A stretch of 64,000 nt of DNA, from assembly GCF_000761215.1 (NCBI RefSeq), contig NZ_CP009438.1, forward strand, positions 6,800,501 through 6,864,500, read 5' to 3'. The notes below the pieces were generated by a model that worked only from the letters and a program-made list of their open reading frames with translations, had not been told where the DNA came from and did not search any database. Origin of the DNA: Streptomyces glaucescens (GTDB lineage: Bacteria; Actinomycetota; Actinomycetes; Streptomycetales; Streptomycetaceae). Made by a program: the position numbers and the translations under genes. This document shows positions 1 to 7,906 of the stretch, in pieces; position 1 is the stretch's first letter; every line of letters starts with the position of its first letter.

Positions 1-774
1 GGGCTGTGCTGTGTCGCTCTGCCCTTCGCCGCCTCGGCGGACTTCGCCCTGGACAAGCCGGCCGGCAGGCCCTGCCCCAACCTCCGGGGCGACCACCGGT
101 GCGGCATCCACGAGCGCCTGCGCGGCACGGGCTTCACCGGCTGCACGGTCTACGACTGCTTCGGCGCGGGCCAGAAGGTCTCGCAGGTCGTCTTCGGCGG
201 CGAGGACTGGCGGGGCGGCTCGCCGGAGCACTCCCGCCGGATGTTCGACGTCTTCCCGGTCGTCCGCCAGCTGCACGAGCTGCTCTGGTATCTCACCGAG
301 GCGCTGACCCTGCCCGCCGCCCGTCCGCTCCGCGCGGAGCTGGACCGCGCCCGGGAGCGCACCGAGGCGCTGACCCGGCGTACCGCCGAGGAGATCGCGG
401 CGCTGGACGTCGCCGCCCACCGGCAGGAGGTCAACGTCCTGCTGCTGCGGACCAGCGAGCTGGCCCGGGCGGGCGTGCGCGGGCGGAAGAAGGACCGCCG
501 GGGCGCGGATCTGATGGGTGCCCGGCTCAAGGGCGCCGATCTGCGCGGCGCGAACCTGCGTGGCGCCTGGCTGATCGCCGCCGACCTCACCGGCGCGGAC
601 CTGCGGGGCGCGGACCTGATCGGCGCGGACCTGCGGGACGCCGATCTCACCGACGCCGATCTGACCGGCGCCTTCTTCCTGACCCAGCCCCAGGTGAACG
701 CCGCCCGCGGCGGGCCGGGCACCCGGCTGCCGGGGTCGGTCACGCGCCCGGCGCACTGGACCGGGGTGAGCTGA
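1..774 (+). CDS. pentapeptide-repeat protein (5' end outside window)
   Basis: The frame is open from base 1 and ends with TGA at 772-774, so the start codon lies upstream of the window. The first part has a Cys-rich stretch (CPNLRGDHRCG, then GCTVYDC near bases 95-155) often seen at the front of Streptomyces pentapeptide proteins. A helical middle follows. From about base 505 to 675 there are about a dozen consecutive A(D/N)LxG-type pentapeptides, which should fold as a right-handed quadrilateral beta-helix. Some family members mimic DNA and inhibit gyrase, but nothing here shows that role. Function is unknown. A conserved internal ATG at 241 could be miscalled as the start, but the upstream frame clearly codes. 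Confidence 0.85.
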   Translation, partial: GLCCVALPFAASADFALDKPAGRPCPNLRGDHRCGIHERLRGTGFTGCTVYDCFGAGQKVSQVVFGGEDWRGGSPEHSRRMFDVFPVVRQLHELLWYLTEALTLPAARPLRAELDRARERTEALTRRTAEEIAALDVAAHRQEVNVLLLRTSELARAGVRGRKKDRRGADLMGARLKGADLRGANLRGAWLIAADLTGADLRGADLIGADLRDADLTDADLTGAFFLTQPQVNAARGGPGTRLPGSVTRPAHWTGVS

Positions 775-852
775 GCGCCTCCCGCGCGCACACCCCGCGC
801 GTGCTCCGGAATTCGCCGGACGTGGTTGGCGTACACCCCGAACTCCGATAGG

Positions 853-871
853 TTAGGTGAGCCTTACCTAA
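853..871 (+). promoter_or_regulatory. iron box (IdeR/DmdR1-type operator)
   Basis: The 19-bp sequence TTAGGTGAGCCTTACCTAA closely matches the actinobacterial DtxR/IdeR/DmdR1 iron-box consensus, with TTAGGT/ACCTAA arms. It lies 14 bp upstream of the ATG of the DUF2470 gene, where it would cover the promoter or transcript start. Repression when Fe(II) is plentiful is the expected effect. Confidence 0.85.
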
Positions 872-885
872 TGAGGAGGACTCGG

Positions 886-1623
886 ATGGGTGACGGGATG
901 GCAGGCGGTCAGGTCTGGGCGGCCACGCCCGCCGCGGCGGAACGGGCCCGGTCGGTGGCGGCCGCCGCCTGGTCGTGCGCGGTGGCCACGGAAGGTGTCC
1001 GCGAGGAGCTGATCGGCGCGCACACCGTGACCGAGGACGGCAGGATCGTCCTGCGCGTGCCCGACGACAGCGCCCTGCTCGCCGCCGCCATCTGCGCGCC
1101 GCGCGGCGAGCCGTCCGCCGTCCTGGAGTTCGCCGACGTGGCGCCCGTCCCGCTGCGCGACCGGATCCGCGCCCGGCTCTGGCTCTCCGGCTGGTTCACC
1201 GTCGAGCAGGGCGGTCTCGCCCTCCACCCCAGCCGTGTGGTGCTGCACAAGCCCGCCGGCGCGGAGGTGATCGGCGTCGACGAGTTCGCCGCCGCCACTC
1301 CCGACCCGCTGGCCACGGCCGAGGCGCGGCTGCTGACCCACCTCGCCGGCGCCCACCCCGACGCCGTCGAACGGCTCACCCGGCTGGTCGAGCCGGGCAG
1401 CCTGCACGGCGCCCTGCGGGTCCAGCCGCTCGCGGTCGACCGGCACGGGCTCACCCTGCGCATCGAGCGCCGCCGCACCCACGGCGACGTCCGCCTGGCC
1501 TTCCACCGGCCCGCCGACGACGTCGCACAGCTCACCGAGCGGATGCACGTGCTGCTCTCCCAGGCGAGCACGGCCGGCTGCCCACGCGCCCTACAGCGGC
1601 AGCGCGCAGACGGCGACGGGTGA
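886..1623 (+). CDS. DUF2470 domain protein, iron-regulated
   Basis: A 245-residue cytoplasmic protein. The ATG at 886 is chosen because GAGGAGG lies at 874-880 just upstream and the iron box ends at 871; an in-frame TTG at 826 lies upstream of the iron box and has no good ribosome site. Residues of about 145-230 (EARLLTHLAGAHPDAV onward) match DUF2470, the domain found at the C-terminus of HugZ-type heme-utilisation and pyridoxamine-oxidase-like proteins. The N-terminal part resembles the same split-barrel fold without an obvious flavin site. Together with the iron box, this suggests a role in heme or siderophore iron handling under iron starvation. The 3' end overlaps the convergent beta-propeller gene by 33 bp. 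Confidence 0.8.
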   Translation: MGDGMAGGQVWAATPAAAERARSVAAAAWSCAVATEGVREELIGAHTVTEDGRIVLRVPDDSALLAAAICAPRGEPSAVLEFADVAPVPLRDRIRARLWLSGWFTVEQGGLALHPSRVVLHKPAGAEVIGVDEFAAATPDPLATAEARLLTHLAGAHPDAVERLTRLVEPGSLHGALRVQPLAVDRHGLTLRIERRRTHGDVRLAFHRPADDVAQLTERMHVLLSQASTAGCPRALQRQRADGDG

Positions 1624-2745
1624 GGCGAACGGCTCGCCCGCGAGCCGCAGCGCGCCGCCGGCGCGGTCCACGCGGAAGACACTGACGGTGCCGGAGCGCT
1701 GGTTCGCCGCGAACAGCAGCCGCCCGTCCGGGGAGAAGGCGATGTGCCGGGGGAAGTCCCCGGCCACCGGCACCGTCCCCAGCAGGCGCAGCCGGGCACC
1801 GTCCTGCTCCACCGCGTACCGGGCGAGGCTGTTGTGCCCCCGGTTGGCGAGGAACGCGTACCGTCCGTCCCCGGTCACCAGGATCTGGGCCGGGTAGTTG
1901 GTGACCCCGCCCCCGGCCGCCCCCGTGGACTGGGGCTCCCCGATGTCGAGACGCCCGCTGCCGGGATCGTAGGCGCAGACCGCGACCGTGTCGTCCCCCT
2001 CGTTGGCGAGGTAGGCGTACCGGCCGCCGGGATGGAAGGTGAGATGCCGCGGGCCGGCGCCGGGGCGGGTGCGGGCCCGGGCGACCTCCGTCAGCGTGCC
2101 GCGGCGCTCGTCCAGCCGGTAGGTGTGGACGGTGTCCGTGCCCAGGTCCACGGCGAGGACGTGCCGGCCGTCCGGAGCGGTGAGGATCTGGTGGGCGTGC
2201 GGATCACGGCCCGGGTGCGCGACCAGGTCGATGCGCTCGCCGAGCGCCCCGGAGCGGTCGACCGGGTGCACGGCCACGCTGCCCGAGGCGTAGTCGGCGC
2301 TGAACAGCCAGCGGCCGTCCGGGTGCACGGACAGGTGGCAGGGGCCCGCGCCGCCGGTGCTCCGGCTGCCCAGGACCCTTCGGTCGGCGAGCCGTACCGC
2401 GCTCACCGCGCCGTCGGCCCGCTCGCTCACCGCGTACAGCGTCCGCCCGTCCGGATGGACCGCGAGGTACGACGGGTCGGCCACGCCCGCGAGCGTCCCC
2501 GCCCCGGTGATCCGGCCCGTCACCGGGTCGTACGAGGCCACGCCGATGCCGCTGCCGCCGCCCTCGGCGGAGGTGTAGGTGCCCAGGTACAGCGGGCGGG
2601 GACCGGACGGCCCGCGCGAGGCCCCGCCCGGGCTGCCCGGCCGCCGCTCGGGGGGCGCGGACCGCCGCGGGGTGCCACAGGCGGACGCCGCCGGCAGCGC
2701 CGCGCACAGCCCCAGGAAACCCCGCCTGCTCCAGCCCATCGCCAC
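1591..2745 (-). CDS. lactonase-family seven-bladed beta-propeller lipoprotein (Tat)
   Basis: The product is 384 residues. The N-terminus has a twin-arginine motif (SRRGFLGL) followed by an Ala-rich segment and a lipobox-like ASAC, so it is probably Tat-exported and lipid-anchored. The rest has repeated HPDGRxLYA, HPGGRYAYLAN and SPDGRLLFAAN blades typical of the 6-phosphogluconolactonase (YbhE/Pgl) lactonase family. Being extracytoplasmic, it is unlikely to be the pentose-phosphate enzyme; a secreted lactonase or binding role is an inference. A second in-frame ATG two codons downstream (MGWSRR) is an alternative start. It is convergent with the DUF2470 gene, with overlapping 3' ends. Confidence 0.85.
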   Translation of the reverse strand: MAMGWSRRGFLGLCAALPAASACGTPRRSAPPERRPGSPGGASRGPSGPRPLYLGTYTSAEGGGSGIGVASYDPVTGRITGAGTLAGVADPSYLAVHPDGRTLYAVSERADGAVSAVRLADRRVLGSRSTGGAGPCHLSVHPDGRWLFSADYASGSVAVHPVDRSGALGERIDLVAHPGRDPHAHQILTAPDGRHVLAVDLGTDTVHTYRLDERRGTLTEVARARTRPGAGPRHLTFHPGGRYAYLANEGDDTVAVCAYDPGSGRLDIGEPQSTGAAGGGVTNYPAQILVTGDGRYAFLANRGHNSLARYAVEQDGARLRLLGTVPVAGDFPRHIAFSPDGRLLFAANQRSGTVSVFRVDRAGGALRLAGEPFASPVAVCALPL

Positions 2746-2796
2746 CCGCCTCGGTCGTCGCCGGTCGTCGTCCCGTCGTCCCGTCGTGCGAGACTC

Positions 2797-4053
2797 TCAC
2801 GCCGTACGGCGGGCCGCGCCCAGCCGGTCCCGCAGCCGGCGCCGGGTGATGCGCGCCCGGTCCCGTATCCGGGTCAGCCACGGACGGCGTTCGCGCTGCT
2901 CGCGGGTGCTGCGGTCCAGTTCCTCCAGCAGCCGGCGGGAGCGGTGCTCGATGTCCAGCTCGTCGATGATCCGGTTGCACTCGGCCAGCACCGCACCGTG
3001 CAGCTGCCACTGGCGGGGGTCGCGGCGCACCTCGTCCAGCAGCATCTGGGCCAGTTTGTCGCGGGTGGCCGCCGCCGTGTCGAGCTGCGCGGCCAGCCGT
3101 TCCTCGGCCGACTCGGCGTTGCTGCTGACGTGGGTGGTGACCAGCACCGCGAAGCTGACGATCGCGTCCGCGATCTCGGACAGCAGCTGTTCCACCACAG
3201 CGCCGGTCTGCGGCTCGAACAGCGGTTCCGGTTCACGTTCCTTCGCCAGGTCGGTCAGCGAGCGGGTGATCACCCGCAGCACGACCATGCAGATCTCCAG
3301 GGTGTCCAGACCGGTGCGCAGCACGATCCGGTGCAGCAGGCCCTCCCGCACCCGGGGATTGAGCCGCAGACTGTCCTCTGCCTGCCGCAGCGCCGCGTCC
3401 ACCTGCACGATGTCGTGGTCCAGCCGACGCGCCTCGTGCAGCCGCTCGGCGGCCCGCTCCGCCGGGGTGCGGCCCGCCGCCTCCTCGCCGGCCCGCAGCA
3501 TGAGCTGCCGCATCCGGCGGGCCAGCCCCTCGATCGACTCGCCGGCCTCGCCCACCCACACCGGTGGCGGCAGCAGCAGGTTGCAGCCCATGCCGACGAC
3601 CGCGCCGATCAGCGTCTCCAGTACGCGCGCCCACGCGTAGTCCCCGACGGCGGTGACGCCGAGGACCAGCATCGCGCTGATCGCCACCTCGGCCACGTAC
3701 TCGTCGACCCGCACCAGGTGGCCCACCGCCAGTGACACCATGATCACCAGTGCGAGACTCCACCACGTCAGACCCACCAGCAGGCTGAACGCGATGGCGA
3801 CCAGCACCCCGGCCACCACCGCGTTCACCCGGCGGATGCCGTTGGTGAGTGTGGCGTACAGGGTGACTTGGACGACCAGCAGGGCGGTCAGCGGCGCGGT
3901 GAGCGGGGCCGCCTCGGGACTCAGGTGCAGGGCCACGACGTAGGCGACGGTCGCGGCGAACGTCGATCGCAGGGCCTGCACCACCACGGGTTCACGACGT
4001 CGCTTCACCCAGCGTGCGACAGGTTCCGGCCACTCACGTACATCTCGCATCAC
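2797..4053 (-). CDS. FUSC-family (aromatic acid exporter-like) membrane protein
   Basis: The protein has 418 residues. After a basic N-terminus it has about six hydrophobic segments between residues 25 and 170 (VVVQALRSTFAATVAYVVAL, and AEVAISAMLVLGVTAVGDYA among them). A long charged, helical C-terminal half contains EEVRRDPRQW-like heptads. This half-FUSC arrangement matches the ArAE/FUSC family related to aromatic carboxylic acid exporters. Conserved Asn-Leu-Leu-Leu-Pro-Pro marks the end of the membrane part. The substrate is unknown. The gene lies in the same direction as the lipoprotein downstream, separated by about 50 bp, so they may share a transcript. Confidence 0.8.
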   Translation of the reverse strand: MMRDVREWPEPVARWVKRRREPVVVQALRSTFAATVAYVVALHLSPEAAPLTAPLTALLVVQVTLYATLTNGIRRVNAVVAGVLVAIAFSLLVGLTWWSLALVIMVSLAVGHLVRVDEYVAEVAISAMLVLGVTAVGDYAWARVLETLIGAVVGMGCNLLLPPPVWVGEAGESIEGLARRMRQLMLRAGEEAAGRTPAERAAERLHEARRLDHDIVQVDAALRQAEDSLRLNPRVREGLLHRIVLRTGLDTLEICMVVLRVITRSLTDLAKEREPEPLFEPQTGAVVEQLLSEIADAIVSFAVLVTTHVSSNAESAEERLAAQLDTAAATRDKLAQMLLDEVRRDPRQWQLHGAVLAECNRIIDELDIEHRSRRLLEELDRSTREQRERRPWLTRIRDRARITRRRLRDRLGAARRTA

Positions 4054-4103
4054 TTGCGCTGTTCCCCGTCACCGCGGACGTCGAACGTCCCTCGGAGAAC
4101 CGT

Positions 4104-4619
4104 TCAGCTGTACAGCCTGTTCAGGAAGGCGAAGAGGTTGTCCCTGGTGCGGGCGATCTGCTCCTCCAGCGTCAGGCTCTCCTCGAAGCGGGCGCCGCTC
4201 TCCGGCACTTTCTTGCCACGCACGTACAGGGAGCAGGCGAGGTCGGTGCACATGTACAGGCCGACCGAGTTGCCCTCCCGGCCCGCCGCGCCCGCCTTGC
4301 GCCCGGTCATCAGCGAGACGCCGCCGCGCGGGTGGGCGGTCAGGCACAGGGTGCACAGGCTGCGCTGGAGGAAGCCGCGCTGCGGGGGCGGGAAGCGCAG
4401 GCTCACGCCGATCAGCCGGCCGTCCCGCTCGGCGACCAGATAGCTGCGGTCGGGTGCCCCGCCGTCCCGCCAGCCCAGGAAGTCGAGGTCGTCCCAGGGG
4501 CGTTCGGCGAGGTCCCGGGGGAGTGGCAGGCGTTTCGCCTCGCCCTTGGAGCAGTTGACGAAGGAACCGCGAATGTCGCTCTCGGTCAGCGGTCGCACGG
4601 GGGGTCTCCTGAAGTTCAC
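4104..4619 (-). CDS. FBP domain protein (FusB/EF-G-binding-like)
   Basis: A 171-residue protein matching the FBP_C family, which includes FusB/FusC of staphylococci. These bind elongation factor G and release it from fusidic-acid-stalled ribosomes. The four-cysteine zinc site is visible: C89 and C92 (CTLC) and C124 and C129 (MCTDLAC). The N-terminal helical region contains SFVNCSKGEAKRLPLP, a family signature. Many actinobacteria carry a chromosomal copy with unproven resistance. The start ATG at 4619 is preceded by a GGAGA-like site, and a perfect 10-bp inverted repeat lies immediately upstream, suggesting operator or attenuation control. Confidence 0.85.
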   Translation of the reverse strand: MNFRRPPVRPLTESDIRGSFVNCSKGEAKRLPLPRDLAERPWDDLDFLGWRDGGAPDRSYLVAERDGRLIGVSLRFPPPQRGFLQRSLCTLCLTAHPRGGVSLMTGRKAGAAGREGNSVGLYMCTDLACSLYVRGKKVPESGARFEESLTLEEQIARTRDNLFAFLNRLYS

Positions 4620-4625
4620 CGAAGC

Positions 4626-4650
4626 CGAAACCTAGGGGGTCTAGGTTTCG
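4626..4650. promoter_or_regulatory. 10-bp inverted repeat upstream of FBP gene
   Basis: Arms CGAAACCTAG (4626-4635) and CTAGGTTTCG (4641-4650) are perfect reverse complements around the 5-base spacer GGGGT. The element ends 7 bp before the FBP start codon. It could be a repressor operator or an mRNA hairpin that hides or precedes the ribosome site. No regulator is identified. Confidence 0.55.
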
Positions 4651-4863
4651 CGCGATCCAGCGTAGCCAGCGGATGCGTGTGAGTGCCATCGATTTACGGT
4701 GCCCTCGGGTGACGCCGGCTTCCCGCCCGCCGGGGGCGCGGGGCACCCGGTGGGCGGGAAGGCGTTCCGGGAGGCGTACCGGGAGACGTTCCGTACGCTG
4801 TACCGCGAGCGCGCCGTGTGCACGGCGGGCCCGCCGGCTGCTGGATCACCCCGCTTCGCTCAT

Positions 4864-4880
4864 CCCATTAATTAAGTGGG
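4864..4880. promoter_or_regulatory. possible operator for ROK regulator gene
   Basis: The sequence CCCA-TTAATTAA-G-TGGG is a near-palindrome with an AT-only core, which stands out in this GC-rich DNA. It lies about 50 bp upstream of the ROK start codon. ROK regulators often bind AT-rich palindromes upstream of their own genes. It could equally be part of the promoter. Confidence 0.35.
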
Positions 4881-4928
4881 TGAGTAATATCGGGTGAGCA
4901 GGCCGGACCAGGGTTGGGGAGGAGCCAC

Positions 4929-6218
4929 ATGGCGGGGCGGAACGGGCGCACGGTACGCGACCTCAGACGGGCCAACCGGACGGCCGTGCTGCAACGGCTG
5001 TACTTCGACGGGCCGCTCAGCCGGTTCGAGCTGGGCCCGGCCACCGGGCTCAGCTCCGGCTCCGTCAGCAACGTGGTCGCCGACCTGGTCGCCGACGGCC
5101 TGGTCGAGGAGGCCGGCAGCGTCGACTCCGACGGCGGCCGGCCCCGCACCCTGCTGCGGGTGGCGCCCGGCAGCGGCCACATGATCGGCGTCGACGTCGG
5201 CGAGACCCGGGTGCGGATCGAGCTGTTCGACCTCACCCTCACCGAACTCGCCCGCGCCGAACGCCCCCTCGGCCAGCGGCGCTACGACGTCGACGTCATC
5301 GTGGGCCACATCCGGGACGGCGTCGCGGAGGTCACCGCGACCGCCGGCGTCGATCCGGGGCGGCTGCTCGGCGTGGGCGTCGGCGTCCCCGGCATCGTCG
5401 AGCACACCCCGGACCGGGGAGCCGTGGTGCACGGCCAGACCATCGGCTGGGACGCCGTCCCGCTGGAGGAACTGCTGCGCACCGGCTCCCGCCTCCCGGA
5501 CACCGTCCGGTGGTTCATCGACAACGGCGCCCGCACCCTCGGCCAGGCCGAGATGTGGTTCGGCGGCGGCCGGGGCGCCCGCAACGCGGTCGTCGTCCTC
5601 TTCGGCTCCGGCGTCGGCGCCTGCCTGGTCACCCCCGAGGTGGAGCACGGCCGGGCCGTCGAATGGGGGCACCTGACCGTGCGGGTCCGCGGCCGCCGCT
5701 GCCGCTGCGGCGCGCTCGGCTGCCTGGAGGCGTACGCGGGCGCCGAGTCGCTGCTGGAGCGCTGGTGGGAGGAGGGCGGCCGGCCGCCGGCCGACACCGA
5801 CGAGGAGACCGCGCTCACCGCGATGCTCGCCGCCGCCTACCCGGCCGACGGCGGCACCGCCGACCCCGCCGCGCTCGCCGTCCTGGAGGAGACCGCCGAG
5901 TACCTGGGCGCGGGCCTGTCCGACCTGATCAACCTCTTCCAGCCCGAGCGGATCCTCATCGGCGGCTGGGCCGGGCTCCAGCTCGGCGCCGGCTTCCTGC
6001 CCGCCGTGCGCCGGCACGCGGCGGCCTACGCCCTGCGGCACCCGGCCGAGCAGGTCACCATCGACCTCGGGCGGCTCGGGCCCGACGCGGTGACCGTCGG
6101 CGCGGCGATCCTGCCGCTCGCCGACTTCTTCGCCCGCGGCGGGCGCCGCCCCGAGACCGCGCCGGAAGGCCCCGCGCCGGCCTGGCGGACCGTGCTGGAG
6201 GAGCGCGCGCCCCGCTGA
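4929..6218 (+). CDS. ROK-family transcriptional regulator
   Basis: A 429-residue protein. The ATG at 4929 follows a GGGGAGGAG site at 4917-4924. The N-terminus (about residues 5-70) is a winged helix-turn-helix (RFELGPATGLSSGSVSNVVADLV). The remainder is a ROK sugar-kinase-like fold with the phosphate loop DVGETR, the GVGVGVPGIVE segment and the zinc signature CRCGALGCLE. Regulators of this type (NagC, Mlc, XylR) sense sugars or sugar phosphates. The ligand and targets are unknown, and no sugar operon flanks it. The IDNGARTLGQAEMWFG region corresponds to the ROK substrate/active-site area, although the canonical DNDxN reads DNGAR, so kinase activity is doubtful. Confidence 0.85.
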   Translation: MAGRNGRTVRDLRRANRTAVLQRLYFDGPLSRFELGPATGLSSGSVSNVVADLVADGLVEEAGSVDSDGGRPRTLLRVAPGSGHMIGVDVGETRVRIELFDLTLTELARAERPLGQRRYDVDVIVGHIRDGVAEVTATAGVDPGRLLGVGVGVPGIVEHTPDRGAVVHGQTIGWDAVPLEELLRTGSRLPDTVRWFIDNGARTLGQAEMWFGGGRGARNAVVVLFGSGVGACLVTPEVEHGRAVEWGHLTVRVRGRRCRCGALGCLEAYAGAESLLERWWEEGGRPPADTDEETALTAMLAAAYPADGGTADPAALAVLEETAEYLGAGLSDLINLFQPERILIGGWAGLQLGAGFLPAVRRHAAAYALRHPAEQVTIDLGRLGPDAVTVGAAILPLADFFARGGRRPETAPEGPAPAWRTVLEERAPR

Positions 6219-6249
6219 GCCCGTGCGGCGGCCGCGGCGGGATCCCGGC

Positions 6250-6597
6250 TCAGCCCGTCGACTCCTCCGGTGCCGCGTCCGGGGCGTCCGCGCCTTCGGG
6301 CGGTGGCGCGTCCCGCCTCCCGGTGCCCGCCTCGTCGGTGTCCGGGACGTCGGTGTCCGGGACGTCGGCACTCCCGCCGTCCTCCTCGCCCCCGGCGTCG
6401 TCCGCCGCCCCCGGCCCCGCGGGTCCCGTGGGCACGTCCCACGGGTCCTCGCCCTCGCGGGTCTGCTGGTCCGGCAGATCGCGCGGTACGGGGTCCGCGC
6501 CGCGGCCGGGCTCTTCCTCCCGGTGCTCGTCCACGTCGTGCTCCTTCCAGTCCTTCGGTTCGCTGCCGGCCGGCGGTCGCGGCGCGGCGGCGGTCAT
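6250..6597 (-). CDS. acidic low-complexity hypothetical protein
   Basis: A 115-residue hydrophilic protein rich in Asp, Glu, Pro and Gly, with a short duplicated VPDTD motif and no hydrophobic core, so it is probably disordered. Its ATG overlaps the TGA of the upstream epimerase gene by 4 bp (ATGA), which favours a real, translationally coupled gene over chance. No function is recognised. Confidence 0.55.
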   Translation of the reverse strand: MTAAAPRPPAGSEPKDWKEHDVDEHREEEPGRGADPVPRDLPDQQTREGEDPWDVPTGPAGPGAADDAGGEEDGGSADVPDTDVPDTDEAGTGRRDAPPPEGADAPDAAPEESTG

Positions 6598-7622
6598 CCC
6601 ACCTTGCGGCCGTGCAACGGCGCCGTGTCCGCGCCGGCCCCCTGCTGGAGGCCCTCAAGGAACTCCTCCAGCACCTCGGTGGCCGAGCGGCTCGGCTGCC
6701 AGTCCAGTTCGGTGCGCGCCCGGGAGGAGTCCATCAGCGGCAGCCTGAGGACCGCGTCGAACAGATGCGGGGAGGCCGGCAGCAGCCGCAGCCCCCACGC
6801 CGCGGCGATCGCCGACCGGGCCGCGGTCCGCGACAGCCGTACGGGCCGGCTGTTCAGCATCCCGCCCAGCAGCTGCGCGTCCACCGGCGGATCGGCGGCC
6901 AGGTTGAACGGGCCCCGGACGTCCGTGTGCAGCGCCAGCCGGTACGCCTCCGCCGCGTCGTCGGTGTGCAGTGCCTGCACCCGCAGCCCCGGGATGTCCG
7001 GCAGGAACGGCAGCAGTTCGGGGCGGGCCAGCGGACCCGGCAGGAACCGGCCGCCGAAGATGCGGCGTTGCTCGCTCGCCGACTCCCGTTTGAACAGGAA
7101 CGCCGGACGCATCCGCACCACGCGGATCTCGGGGTGCTCCCGCTCGAAGGTGTCGAGGGTGCGTTCCAGATAGGCCTTCTCCCGGCAGTACGCGGCGTCC
7201 GGCCAGCCGTGCGTCGGCCATGACTCGTCCACCATGCGGTCCTTGGGACCGGGCGAGTAGGCGCCGACCGAGGAGGCGTGCACCAGTGTCCGCACCCCGG
7301 CCGCCGCGGCCGCCTCGAACACCCGGATGCTGCCCAGGACGTTGGTCCGCCAGGTGCGTGCCGGGTCATGGGTCGGCTGGAAGGCCCAGGCGAGGTGGAT
7401 CACCGCGTCGGCGCCCTGGAACCGGCCCGTCAGGTCCGTCCGGTCCGAGGCCAGGTCCGCCGCGGTCCATTCCGTCTTCGGGGGCGTCCATCCGGGGATC
7501 CGCCGGGCCAGCCCCAGCACGGACCCGATCTGCGGATCCTCCGACAACAGGCGCACCACACTGGTGCCCACGTTGCCGGTGGCCCCCGTGACCACGACCC
7601 TGCTGCCCGGTGTACTGCTCAC
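6594..7622 (-). CDS. NAD-dependent epimerase/dehydratase (extended SDR)
   Basis: The product is 342 residues. The GTG at 7622 is chosen because GAGAGGAG precedes it by about 5 bases and the protein then begins directly at the Rossmann motif VVVTGATGNVGTSVV. The SDR YxxxK is at YCREK, and DAVIHLAW plus a Ser/Tyr active-site context (HASSVGAYSPG) match NAD(P)-dependent sugar-nucleotide or carbonyl epimerases. The frame extends 49 codons upstream, but that part resembles non-coding translation. It is translationally coupled to the acidic protein downstream. The substrate cannot be deduced. Confidence 0.85.
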   Translation of the reverse strand: MSSTPGSRVVVTGATGNVGTSVVRLLSEDPQIGSVLGLARRIPGWTPPKTEWTAADLASDRTDLTGRFQGADAVIHLAWAFQPTHDPARTWRTNVLGSIRVFEAAAAAGVRTLVHASSVGAYSPGPKDRMVDESWPTHGWPDAAYCREKAYLERTLDTFEREHPEIRVVRMRPAFLFKRESASEQRRIFGGRFLPGPLARPELLPFLPDIPGLRVQALHTDDAAEAYRLALHTDVRGPFNLAADPPVDAQLLGGMLNSRPVRLSRTAARSAIAAAWGLRLLPASPHLFDAVLRLPLMDSSRARTELDWQPSRSATEVLEEFLEGLQQGAGADTAPLHGRKVG

Positions 7623-7680
7623 TGTCGGCTCCTCTCGGCCATAGCCTCGCGGGAGGGCCGAGTACCCGGACAAGACAGGA

Positions 7681-7718
7681 AAAAGCCCCGACCGGACGGG
7701 GGAATCACGGTCGGGGCG
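7681..7718 (-). terminator. rho-independent terminator (minus strand)
   Basis: Read on the minus strand, GCCCCGACCG and CGGTCGGGGC form a perfect 10-bp stem around a 13-base loop, followed directly by TTTTTCC. It would end transcripts from the HAD gene or from a small transcript starting in 7719-7906. That 188-bp gap also holds, on the same strand, a hairpin with arms CCACAGGG/CCCTGTGG and a GAGA-capped TCGCC/GGCGA hairpin, so a structured 3' UTR or sRNA is possible. Confidence 0.75.
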
Positions 7719-7906
7719 GTCCAGGGGTGTGGGCGCGTACGGCGGTCGCCTCTCGGCGAAAGGCTCCACAGGGCTTCAGCCGAACGATCGTCCCTGTGGG
7801 CAGAAGGTGAGGCCCGGGGACACTGTCCCGTCCGCACCCACGGTCGGTTCAACGGACAACCACATGGGGATGTTCCGGGCTCCGGCCCTCGACGGGGTGA
7901 TCCGTG

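Noticed and set aside
1591..2745. 6-phosphogluconolactonase of the pentose-phosphate pathway
   Set aside because: The Tat signal and lipobox place the protein outside the cytoplasm.
1744..3735. Long plus-strand open frame of 663 codons
   Set aside because: It runs antisense across the lipoprotein and FUSC genes, with low-complexity Arg/Pro/Gly/Val translation and no domain. It is a GC-bias shadow.
7686..7718. 6C-type small RNA
   Set aside because: Only one loop contains a C-run and the second C-rich hairpin of that family is not evident, so I keep it as a terminator or unknown structured RNA.
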